Assembly (NCBI RefSeq): GCF_018982945.1
Contig: NZ_JABRXE010000006.1
Location: 62,001 to 126,000, forward strand
Source: Anaerostipes faecalis
GTDB lineage: Bacteria > Bacillota > Clostridia > Lachnospirales > Lachnospiraceae
Direction: 5' to 3'
DNA length: 64,000 nt
The position numbers and the translations under genes are program-made. Positions 17,637-24,853 of the stretch are shown piece after piece. Numbering within the stretch: position 1 is the first letter of the stretch; every line of letters starts with the position of its first letter. The notes under the pieces were generated by a model. That model searched no databases and was not told where the DNA came from. It saw only the letters and a program-made list of their open reading frames with translations.

Positions 17637-18194
17637 TCACGATCTTTCCTGCTCTTTTTTCCTGCCTGCTTTTTTCGTCACCATCTCCTGGCTCATATCC
17701 TCAAAAAAATACTCTGCCAGATGCTTCATCCCCTCAAAGGACTGTTCATCAGGCATGGCTATCGAAATAACCACGGCATCTATATATTTTTTCCCATTTA
17801 TTTCACGGTACAGTTCCTGGTAATCTCCCCAATAACCGTCCCCGCCTGTCTTAATATCCTCATATCGTCCGTCAACCTCAATCAAATAGCATGCCGTATC
17901 AACGCCAATTTCTTTTCGATCTATCTTTTGTGACGCATACATTTTTCCATCCATGTATATGGAAAGATACTGCTCCGGAGCAAAATAGATCGTCATTGTC
18001 CTGGCTATAAATCCCGGATATTCCGGATGCTCTGTTTCCACCAGCGACACGCCTGCCTTAAATCCCGGCTGTGGTCTGTAATCAACCACCAGCTTCTGAA
18101 GTTTCTCTGGATCATTTCTATAATCCTCAAAATACATGGGATCTCCGAATTGAATCCGATCGGGACATTTGATTTTAATTGCCTCTTTTCTCAT
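17637..18194 (-). CDS. Hypothetical protein of the element
   Basis: About 185 residues of mixed alpha/beta character with CPDRIQFGDPMYFEDYR near the N-terminus, ARTMTIYFAPEQYLSIYMDG in the middle and a basic C-terminus KKAGRKKEQERS. I do not recognise the family. The ORF could start at 18266, but ATG 18194 (MRKEAIKIK) follows GGGAAGG and avoids overlap with the small gene upstream. It is probably cotranscribed with the DUF4240 gene. Confidence 0.6.
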   Translation of the reverse strand: MRKEAIKIKCPDRIQFGDPMYFEDYRNDPEKLQKLVVDYRPQPGFKAGVSLVETEHPEYPGFIARTMTIYFAPEQYLSIYMDGKMYASQKIDRKEIGVDTACYLIEVDGRYEDIKTGGDGYWGDYQELYREINGKKYIDAVVISIAMPDEQSFEGMKHLAEYFFEDMSQEMVTKKAGRKKEQERS

Positions 18195-18224
18195 TCTCCT
18201 ATCATCCTTCCCTAAAATAAATAA

Positions 18225-18261
18225 AACGCAGTAGGCACTGTTTTCATTACACCTCTGCGTT
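18225..18261 (-). repeat. Hairpin with AACGCAG/CTGCGTT arms, copy 1
   Basis: Seven-base arms AACGCAG and CTGCGTT around a loop, overlapping the 3' end of the small basic gene. The arms and the flanking GTAG and CTCT are shared with the terminator at 18804-18843, so this looks like a second copy without a good T tract. Confidence 0.4.
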
Positions 18262-18480
18262 ATCAATCGATTTTATTATTTTTCTGATTTCATTTTTACT
18301 GTGCTGTCTTTCCATCTTCTTAAAGATTCTTTCATATCTCTTTCTACGCTGCCCACGCTTTTTTCCAGACGAAGGCAGAGGAATCCCTGTATGTAGTTCA
18401 TCTCCATAGTGCTGGTTTTCAATCCACCATAGTTTCTTCCCATATGCTTTCATATTTTGGTCTCTACCATATCCTTTCAC
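18247..18480 (-). CDS. Small basic protein of the element
   Basis: 77 residues, strongly basic in the middle (KKRGQRRKRYERIFKKMERQ). It begins KGYGRDQNMKAYGKKLWW. GTG 18480 has AAAGGA six bases upstream; an internal ATG nine codons later is the alternative. It is preceded by copy 3 of the shared element promoter motif and so opens the three-gene run that ends with the DUF4240 gene. The composition suggests nucleic-acid binding; the function is unknown. Confidence 0.55.
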   Translation of the reverse strand: MKGYGRDQNMKAYGKKLWWIENQHYGDELHTGIPLPSSGKKRGQRRKRYERIFKKMERQHSKNEIRKIIKSIDNAEV

Positions 18481-18507
18481 AGTTTGTCCTTTTGTGTTCT
18501 ACCAAAC

Positions 18508-18557
18508 ATTACACTATAACATTTTCTCAAAAAAAGCTATTCACAGAATGTGACAAG
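18508..18557 (-). promoter_or_regulatory. Element promoter motif, copy 3
   Basis: CTTGTCACATTC then TGTGAATAGCTTT (18533-18557), followed by TATAGTGTAAT (18508-18521). Same spacing as copy 2. Confidence 0.6.
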
Positions 18558-18803
18558 AACCCTTACAGCAAATTGTGCAAGCCACCTACAATTTTTTACC
18601 GCTCCTCGCCACAGCATTCGCCTCATTCCGTCCAAGTTTTTATTGTCCGGCATGACAACAGAGAAACAATCATAGCATCCAAACACCGTCCACTAATTGC
18701 CATGTAGTATTCCTCATAGGATTTTCAATATCGTTACCAACCATTCTGATATTTAATAACTTTGAAATCTTCTTTAATTTAACCTATACTTCATCTTATA
18801 TGC

Positions 18804-18843
18804 AAAAAACGCAGTAGATGCCAGTCCACATCTCTGCGTTTTT
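18804..18843 (-). terminator. Terminator of the TIR operon
   Basis: AAAAACGCAGAGATG pairs with CATCTACTGCGTTTTT, with T tracts on both sides, so it could act in both directions. It lies 120 bases beyond the TIR gene stop. Confidence 0.8.
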
Positions 18844-18959
18844 AAGAAATCGGCTTTTTATCTTTTATAAATTGACACATTTTCATCTACTTCATAGTGT
18901 CGTTTTGCCACCTTTTGTTGCGAAATCGTCCATCTTTGAACAGTTTCTCATAACTCTTT

Positions 18960-19838
18960 TTACTTTTTCATTTCATTAATCCAATCCTTTAATTTTAGTT
19001 TTACTTGGATATCACCTAAGTCTCCATCAATATATGTAATCCCTTTCAAATCAGAGGCCAATTTCGGTTTTCCTTTACAAACAAAACACACATTCTCTTT
19101 ACTCAATGCTCCCATAAACAACCCATATTCAAACAATACATTATCTCTTACCGTATCTGAAGATTCCAGTGCAGATTTATCATTCCATATTTTATCATCC
19201 GCATTAAAAATAAACACAGCAGCCTGTACTCTCTTTGATATTGCTATCAAGGAATCTATTGTATTAGTTCCGGGAATAAATATTCCTTTCCCTGTTGCAT
19301 TCCATAATAGCGGCTTTGCCTCAAGTTCTTCTATCTTTGCTCCAATTTCCTCCATATAATCCTTTGCCTCTGACGAGCTCCCCATAAAGATTTCCATAAC
19401 TTTTTGCTCCTGCCTTTCTTCCTGTTTTTTTGTGATTGAAACAACTTTTCCTTTAATATCCGGTAATATCTTAAAATCAACATTTCCATTTTCTAACTCT
19501 AGCAATTCTTCTTTGTCTATCTCATAAATAATATCCGATTTTTCCTCTATATCACTTATAGTAAACTCCTTACCGCATATCTCACAATTAATTTGCTTGT
19601 CGTGAATTAATTTGTTTTCATACACTGTACATATTTCTCCACAACTACATTTTAATCTATACTTAAACACAATGACTCTTTGATCATGCAAATACTTTAT
19701 CAAGTCATAGACTTCTCTCTCAGGTATTTCCAACCACTCAACAATCTTATCTGGATATATATTTTTAAGACTATTGACCGATTGCGATTTTACTTTGTTC
19801 TGCAATCTTTTGATTAAGTTTTGTCTCATACTTTTCAT
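18960..19838 (-). CDS. TIR-domain effector with N-terminal helix-turn-helix and zinc-ribbon-like region
   Basis: 292 residues. About residues 15-65 resemble a winged-helix segment. Residues 64-96 contain CSCGEIC and CEICGKEF, a zinc-ribbon-like set of cysteines. Residues 150-285 match the CAP12/Pycsar-type TIR family: MEIFMGSSSEAKDYMEEI, then AAVFIFNADD, then RDNVLFEYGLFMGALSKENV and DLKGITYI. The Glu in the VLFEYG motif is the position expected for the catalytic residue of TIR NAD-degrading enzymes. It overlaps the upstream gene by 68 bases and no good ribosome binding site is seen (ATG 19829 is the alternative), suggesting coupled translation. NAD depletion on phage infection is inferred from the family. 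Confidence 0.8.
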   Translation of the reverse strand: MKSMRQNLIKRLQNKVKSQSVNSLKNIYPDKIVEWLEIPEREVYDLIKYLHDQRVIVFKYRLKCSCGEICTVYENKLIHDKQINCEICGKEFTISDIEEKSDIIYEIDKEELLELENGNVDFKILPDIKGKVVSITKKQEERQEQKVMEIFMGSSSEAKDYMEEIGAKIEELEAKPLLWNATGKGIFIPGTNTIDSLIAISKRVQAAVFIFNADDKIWNDKSALESSDTVRDNVLFEYGLFMGALSKENVCFVCKGKPKLASDLKGITYIDGDLGDIQVKLKLKDWINEMKK

Positions 19839-21042
19839 ATATTTCTAAAGCTGAATTCATATCTGTCTCGTTAAACCGAATACCATATTTTATTAATATT
19901 TCCAAGTATTCCATATTTGAGGCATCGAATTTCAGATTTAAATTTCCTTTCTTTCGATCCATTGTAATCCACAAAGTCTCTATTCTCTCAGCTTCTTCCA
20001 TTCTATTCTTCAGTGACATAAATGTCTTAGTGCAAAAAATAGGTGCTGAAGTATTCTCTCCACTTAATGAAGTAAGCACTCTTTCTTCATCATTAAACTT
20101 TACCCTTGCTACAACTGCTTCTAATCCCATTTTCCAAATTTCGTCAAAATCTCTATCAAAGAAATAATCGCTAATTGCCAAACCCTCAAGTACATTTCTT
20201 ACCTCAGCCTCAAAGTCCATTACACCCTCTGCTAAGACAAGTTTTCCTTGTTCATTAACCTCTACATTTCTTAGAGATAATCCACTCAAAGTTTCCTCAA
20301 TAAAATTTTTTATTACTCCATCTATGCTCTCAATTTCATTATAAGTCGGGACATGAGAATATGCTTCATATATAAGGCTTTTACTCATAAGAAAGAGAAT
20401 TTTTTTATGTTCTGACATATAATTTCTTGTCGCAACCTTAAACTCAATTCCCATCAATCTCTTTATATGATCCATAAGACTGTACGCTTTATGTTCCTCA
20501 TGTGCAATTTGCTGCCTTGTCCATGCTTTAATCAGCATAATTTTTCTGCTAAAGTCAACCTCAACCGGTATATAAGCTACTGAATCTTTATATCCCCTAT
20601 CCCCGTTTACCTGTATATAACATGCAAACAATAATCGTATTTTTACCAATTCGCCTTTCAGATTTTCTTCTGAACATACAGATGCAATTTTTCTTGGTTC
20701 TTCACCATTGGGAATTGACCCTAAAATATTAAAAAAATTTAAAGAGTCAATATTGTACTTCTCCTCTAGTGGGAGTTCCCAATCACGAGGATATTTATAA
20801 TCTTTTGTCTTATCAAGCTTAAATATTTGAATTGTTTTTCTCTTGCCCCAAAATAATTCACTAAATAGAAATTCTTCAAATTCTTCAATATCTATTTTTT
20901 TCTCTTTTAATAAATTATCTACCCAATATTTTAATTCCTGTCCCTTTTCTTCATCTGTCCGGGAAAATCCTTTCTTTTTCAGATATGTTTCTATATAGTC
21001 TGCTCCAATATTCATAATAATTGACTGACTTAATGACGGCAT
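19771..21042 (-). CDS. Unknown partner protein of the TIR effector
   Basis: About 423 residues, AT-rich, with no family I recognise. Visible features are a charged N-terminus, a central region with NGDRGYKDSVAYIPVEVDF and RKIMLIKAWTRQQIAHEEHK, and a C-terminal quarter with a predicted beta-rich stretch (NLNLKFDASNMEYLEILI). The start at 21042 (MPSLSQSI) is chosen because GGGAGG lies 7 bases before it; ATG 21066 is the alternative. Being cotranscribed and overlapping with the TIR gene, it is a candidate sensor or regulator of that effector. This is inference from arrangement. Confidence 0.65.
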   Translation of the reverse strand: MPSLSQSIIMNIGADYIETYLKKKGFSRTDEEKGQELKYWVDNLLKEKKIDIEEFEEFLFSELFWGKRKTIQIFKLDKTKDYKYPRDWELPLEEKYNIDSLNFFNILGSIPNGEEPRKIASVCSEENLKGELVKIRLLFACYIQVNGDRGYKDSVAYIPVEVDFSRKIMLIKAWTRQQIAHEEHKAYSLMDHIKRLMGIEFKVATRNYMSEHKKILFLMSKSLIYEAYSHVPTYNEIESIDGVIKNFIEETLSGLSLRNVEVNEQGKLVLAEGVMDFEAEVRNVLEGLAISDYFFDRDFDEIWKMGLEAVVARVKFNDEERVLTSLSGENTSAPIFCTKTFMSLKNRMEEAERIETLWITMDRKKGNLNLKFDASNMEYLEILIKYGIRFNETDMNSALEIYEKYETKLNQKIAEQSKIAIGQ

Positions 21043-21134
21043 TCTTTCGCCTCCCAACATCGACAAAATATGATATTATATTTTACCATATATTTACAAA
21101 TACCGCCACAAGCAATACTACTAGAAACTATTTC

Positions 21135-21428
21135 TTATCTCGCCATCTCCCATTTAAATCTACAATACGAATATAAATTCCATATATTAGCTTTGACCGA
21201 AAAGTCTCTGCGATAAATAAACTTTGTCCAAAATGGCACTTGATGACTTTTACACCATCCATAAATATCTTTCATCATCATTTTTTCTCCACTATTTATC
21301 CGCTCAATAAGAATATTTTTCTTGTATTCGTCTAATCCAACTCTAAACATTAAGTAGAATAAGACGTTATAGTACCCGACTAGGAGAACCTCTCTACTAC
21401 ACCCTTTTTCCATATACGCCATGCACAC
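21135..21428 (-). CDS. Hypothetical short protein or gene remnant at the element edge
   Basis: 97 residues with FYLMFRVGLDEYKKNIL and WTKFIYRRDFSVKANIW. The aromatic and basic make-up near the C-terminus recalls the end of some glycosyltransferases, but this is weak. GTG 21428 has AAAGGTGG upstream. It lies between the TIR operon and the broken Flp gene. It may be a true small gene of the element end or a truncated remnant. Confidence 0.4.
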   Translation of the reverse strand: MCMAYMEKGCSREVLLVGYYNVLFYLMFRVGLDEYKKNILIERINSGEKMMMKDIYGWCKSHQVPFWTKFIYRRDFSVKANIWNLYSYCRFKWEMAR

Positions 21429-21473
21429 TTTCCACCTTTCCCTGTATTTATCGTACTATTTATCCACATATTC

Positions 21474-21587
21474 TTACGCCATACACCTTATACCCACTCC
21501 ATAATAGGGGGTGAATATTCCCACAATAATTAAGATTACTTCTACAACACCCATCCCTGATTCATCTTTTACAAATTCTTTTATCAT
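21474..21587 (-). pseudogene. flp: Truncated Flp-type pilin
   Basis: The frame begins MIKEFVKDESGMGVVEVILI, a textbook class III prepilin start: the G/M cleavage site, Glu at mature position 5 and the start of the hydrophobic helix. After IIVGIF the sequence turns into an unrelated TPYYGVGIRCMA and stops at 37 residues, whereas Flp1-type pilins continue through a full membrane helix to about 55-60. AGGAGG lies 8 bases before the ATG and tadC ends 12 bases upstream. The break point, about 21,510-21,520, is the probable junction of the element with the tad operon. Confidence 0.7.
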
Positions 21588-21599
21588 AGATTTTCCTCC

Positions 21600-22928
21600 T
21601 TACGAAAATGATGCCAGTGCGGGAAACATTAGTAAAACCAGAATAATTATCAGCATAATCATCATAGGTGCCAGCAATCTGGTACTTGCTTCCTCTCCTG
21701 ATCTTTTTGCCTGTTCTTTTCTTTCTTTAAATGCCGCTTCTTCCTCCTCTCTTAAACGATAAAACAAATCACTGGAGCCTTTGGTGATACTCTGCGTCAA
21801 AAGCAAAGAAAATTTCCGGTAAACAGATATATTTATACTTTTTCCCAGATTTTTAAAAACCTCTGTCTGTGACAGACCAAATTCCATCTGCCTTAAGGCT
21901 TTTCCAATTTGTTCATACACAAATATTTCTTTCCCTGTCTTCATTTTTTTCATCTCATACTCTCGAAAAATGTGTTCCATAACAGCCGGTACACTAAGCC
22001 CCGTTTCTAAATACAAAACAAATCTGCTGATAATTTCCGGATATTCTCTTCGTGACTCATCTTCTGCCTGCCGGTATTTCTGCTTATATTTCTGATCTTC
22101 CCGATACCACAAAAAAGCGATTCCCATAACCCCAAAAACTACTGCCAGCGGAAACTGATTTTCTTTTTCCCCTTTTGAAATGGTTGCTCCCAGCACTGTT
22201 TCAGGAATAGTAAAAGTACGACGGGACGGATCACTGGCTTCTTCTTTTTTTAACTGTTCTTTTACCATCTGGATTTTTGACTTCTTTTTCCCTTCATTTC
22301 CCGGCAGCACACAAACCGGAAATCCAACAACTTTCTTTTCTCCCTGACATATAAGGTGTGCATGCAGCCATACAATAACCGGCTTTTTTACATTTTTAGA
22401 AAATACATTTCCATCCTGATCAATCACTGTCAGATCACTGCTCTCCCATAAAATTTCAATATTTTCTCCCGGTATTTTTTCCGGCATATATAATTCCCCT
22501 GTTACCTGATTCAAAGATATATTTTTCTTTTTTAAATTCTTCTGTAAATATTTTTCTCCGTTCTCCAATACCTGAGAAATATCCTGTTTTTTATACCCTT
22601 CGGGCTGCACAGACAAATGATAAGTCTCTGTTTTTGAACCTGTTTTAATTTTTAAAATTTCTTCTTTAGTCTGTCCCCCTTTTTCATTTCGCGTTATGAC
22701 AATCTGCCGATTCTGTCCAAACCAGTAAATGGCCATTGCTATCAATATGACTAAAAATAAAATAGTTGCTGTCATCAGAATTTTTAACTGCCTGCACAAA
22801 GACTCTTCTACCTTCTGCTCCAGTTCCTCTTTACTGCATGAACAATAGCCTTTTATTGTATCTCGCCGGTCTTTCCATACCTGCTGCGGCAATTTTTTTA
22901 CAATTTTTCTCATCTGTTTATATTTCAA
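21600..22928 (-). CDS. tadC: TadC-like pilus assembly platform protein with extra extracytoplasmic domain
   Basis: 442 residues, longer than usual TadC (about 300). The C-terminal third is a type II secretion F domain: YPEIISRFVLYLETGLSVPA, then GLSQTEVFKNLG, RKFSLLLTQSITKG and final membrane helix MMIMLIIILVLLMFPALA. The N-terminus has a membrane helix (about 49-70), then about 180 residues outside the membrane that include an Ig-like stretch (ENIEILWESSDLTVIDQDG). A second helix lies near 270. The TTG start at 22928 follows GAGGGTGG by 6 bases and overlaps the tadB stop; ATG 22913 is the alternative. The protein is part of the Tad/Flp pilus inner-membrane platform. Confidence 0.82.
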   Translation of the reverse strand: MKYKQMRKIVKKLPQQVWKDRRDTIKGYCSCSKEELEQKVEESLCRQLKILMTATILFLVILIAMAIYWFGQNRQIVITRNEKGGQTKEEILKIKTGSKTETYHLSVQPEGYKKQDISQVLENGEKYLQKNLKKKNISLNQVTGELYMPEKIPGENIEILWESSDLTVIDQDGNVFSKNVKKPVIVWLHAHLICQGEKKVVGFPVCVLPGNEGKKKSKIQMVKEQLKKEEASDPSRRTFTIPETVLGATISKGEKENQFPLAVVFGVMGIAFLWYREDQKYKQKYRQAEDESRREYPEIISRFVLYLETGLSVPAVMEHIFREYEMKKMKTGKEIFVYEQIGKALRQMEFGLSQTEVFKNLGKSINISVYRKFSLLLTQSITKGSSDLFYRLREEEEAAFKERKEQAKRSGEEASTRLLAPMMIMLIIILVLLMFPALASFS

Positions 22929-23682
22929 TCGTAACCACCCTCTCCGCCCAGATACTGGCTCCCATCAGAAACAATACAGCCGCCATGGAAATCCCTTTTC
23001 CCAAAACCGTTTCATATAACACCGAAAAATATCCCGGATTCGTCATTCTCACATAAAACAGCACAAAAAATGGCATTACCGTCATAATGTTTTTTTCCAT
23101 TTGTTTTGCCGCTGTCATAGTTCTGATTTCTTCTTTCAGCTGCATAGACTCATTTAGATGATTTACTGTTTTACCAATAATCTCCATTAAATTTCCACCA
23201 TTTTTCCTGACAATCACTACAATCTGTGCAAATTGTGTTAATTCTTCCAAATTTATATTTTCTGCCATTTTTATCAGAAGTTTTTCCACAGGTTCATTGA
23301 CTTTCATAGAAATTATCAACAATTCCAGTTCTTTTTCCAACACACCTCCTTTCCCCTCATCCAGGATTTTTAAATCTTCCAAAGCTATTTCCAATGCATG
23401 TTCTAAAGAATATCCTACTGAAAGACTGTTGCTCACAGACAGCATCATCTCTTTTAATTGTCTCTGGAGAACTTCTTTCTGCTTTTTTCTCTCCTTTCCT
23501 CTCTGATATTTCATCCATGGAAATGCCAGTGGAATCATAAAAATCAGCATCTTTGCTGAATTGAAAAAGAGCCAGCATATAAAAACACTTATGCATATTC
23601 CTTTTAGAAAATTTCTTTTTTCACTCTTCCAGCAGGTCAGTTCTTTTTTGCAGCTGTTCCATAAGCTTCTGATATTCTTCAT
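22918..23682 (-). CDS. tadB: TadB-like pilus assembly platform protein
   Basis: 254 residues with N-terminal hydrophobic segments (about 28-55), then the T2SS F domain: LKEMMLSVSNSLSVGYSLEHALE, EELTQFAQIVVIVRKNGGNL and LKEEIRTMTAAKQMEKNIM, with two C-terminal membrane helices (MTVMPFFVLFYVRM; ISMAAVLFLMGASIW). The ATG at 23682 has AAAGGAG 10 bases upstream and lies 62 bases inside the tadA gene, a long but plausible coupled overlap. It partners TadC and the TadA ATPase. Confidence 0.85.
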   Translation of the reverse strand: MKNIRSLWNSCKKELTCWKSEKRNFLKGICISVFICWLFFNSAKMLIFMIPLAFPWMKYQRGKERKKQKEVLQRQLKEMMLSVSNSLSVGYSLEHALEIALEDLKILDEGKGGVLEKELELLIISMKVNEPVEKLLIKMAENINLEELTQFAQIVVIVRKNGGNLMEIIGKTVNHLNESMQLKEEIRTMTAAKQMEKNIMTVMPFFVLFYVRMTNPGYFSVLYETVLGKGISMAAVLFLMGASIWAERVVTIEI

Positions 23683-24853
23683 AATGACCGTACTCCTTTA
23701 ATTTCTTTTGATGATGCAGTACTCCTGTCATTTCCAATTGTCCGTTTTCTCTAATCTGAAACAATGAATGAACTTTAACTTCACCTTGTTCCATTCCTTG
23801 TATTTCTACAATTTCCATCAGACGTCTGCTTCCATCCGGTAACCTTCCCAAATGAATAATTATATCTATAGCAGATGCCATCTGACCCCGGATTGCATTT
23901 ACCGGCATATCCACACCCATAAGAACCATAGTTTCAATTCTTTTCAGCATATCTTCTGAGCTATTTGCATGACCTGTGGAAATACTTCCATCATGACCTG
24001 TGTTCATGGCATTCAGCATAGATAATGCTTCTTCTCCTCTTACTTCCCCCACAATAATCCGGTCTGGTCTTGATCTAAGCGCTGCCCGAATCAGTTCCTT
24101 CATATCGATTTTATGTTCTCCTGCCGCATTGGCATTACGCATCTCCAGACGTACCAGATTGTCTACTCCGTTTAACTTCAATTCTGCAGAATCCTCAATG
24201 GTAATAATTCGTTCATCTTTTGGAATACAATTGGACAAACCATTTAAAAGGGTTGTTTTCCCGCTTCCGGTTCCTCCTGAAATGAAAATGTTATATCTGG
24301 CCTGAACAAGAATCTTAAGAAATATCTCTACCTCTTTTGAAAAAGCATTTCTTTCATACAGCCACTCCATGGTCATCGGTTCTCTGGCAAACTTTCGAAT
24401 AGTCATAATAGCACCATCAAGAGATATAGGCGGTAAGATAACATTTACCCTGGAACCATCCTCAAGACGGGCATCCAGAATCGGATGCATCTCATTTACC
24501 ATACGATTGGCTCCTGCTGCCACCTGCTGAATAACCTGATACAGCTTTTCTTCTCCGGAGAACTTTCCTGGATATTTATAAAGCTTTCCATTCTGCTCAA
24601 TGAAAATATGGCTGCATCCGTTAATCATAATCTCTGTAATAGAATCGTCATCCAGAAGATCCTGTAAAACATCCAGTTTCCTAAGAGAATAAAATACTTC
24701 TTTTTTCAGTTTTACCTTATCTGAAAGCAACATAGGGTTTTCCTTGGAAACCTTCATTATTTCTTCATGGATGATTTCCTTAAGATGCGAATCTGTAATT
24801 TCTTTAGAAAAATCCAGACGTTCCATAACTCTCTGTTTCATATATTCTTTCAT
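23621..24853 (-). CDS. tadA: TadA/CpaF secretion ATPase for the Flp pilus
   Basis: 410 residues of the VirB11/CpaF-like hexameric ATPase family that powers Tad pilus assembly. Walker A: ISGGTGSGKTTLLNGLS (about 193-209). Walker B region: RIIVGEVRGEEALSMLNAMNTGHDG (about 265-290). His box: GSISTGHANS. The N-terminal part includes LLDDDSITEIMINGCSHIFI, typical of CpaF. It overlaps tadZ as ATGA. Cytoplasmic. Confidence 0.93.
   Translation of the reverse strand: MKEYMKQRVMERLDFSKEITDSHLKEIIHEEIMKVSKENPMLLSDKVKLKKEVFYSLRKLDVLQDLLDDDSITEIMINGCSHIFIEQNGKLYKYPGKFSGEEKLYQVIQQVAAGANRMVNEMHPILDARLEDGSRVNVILPPISLDGAIMTIRKFAREPMTMEWLYERNAFSKEVEIFLKILVQARYNIFISGGTGSGKTTLLNGLSNCIPKDERIITIEDSAELKLNGVDNLVRLEMRNANAAGEHKIDMKELIRAALRSRPDRIIVGEVRGEEALSMLNAMNTGHDGSISTGHANSSEDMLKRIETMVLMGVDMPVNAIRGQMASAIDIIIHLGRLPDGSRRLMEIVEIQGMEQGEVKVHSLFQIRENGQLEMTGVLHHQKKLKEYGHYEEYQKLMEQLQKRTDLLEE

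Larger units (their letters stand above)
18481..18959. other. Intergenic region between the TIR module and the small-gene operon
   Basis: About 480 bases. It holds copy 3 of the element promoter motif (18508-18557) and the terminator of the TIR operon (18804-18843). The stretch 18,560-18,800 has no supported gene. Confidence 0.5.
1..21520. mobile_element. Right-hand part of an integrated conjugative/mobilizable element (left end outside window)
   Basis: All genes from the window start to about 21,470 run on the minus strand and are of kinds usual in Lachnospiraceae integrative elements: DUF3991/Toprim protein, ParM-like ATPase, C5 DNA methyltransferase, Cna-B surface protein with class B sortase, an IS110 copy, small unknown proteins and a TIR module. 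Core chromosomal genes start at about 21,475. Base use shifts inside the element: GC-rich surface cassette, AT-rich TIR genes. The boundary is placed where the Flp pilin reading frame loses its family sequence (about 21,510). No integrase, relaxase or VirB4-type ATPase is in the window, so type and mobility are inferred. The far end and att sites are not visible. Confidence 0.7.
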
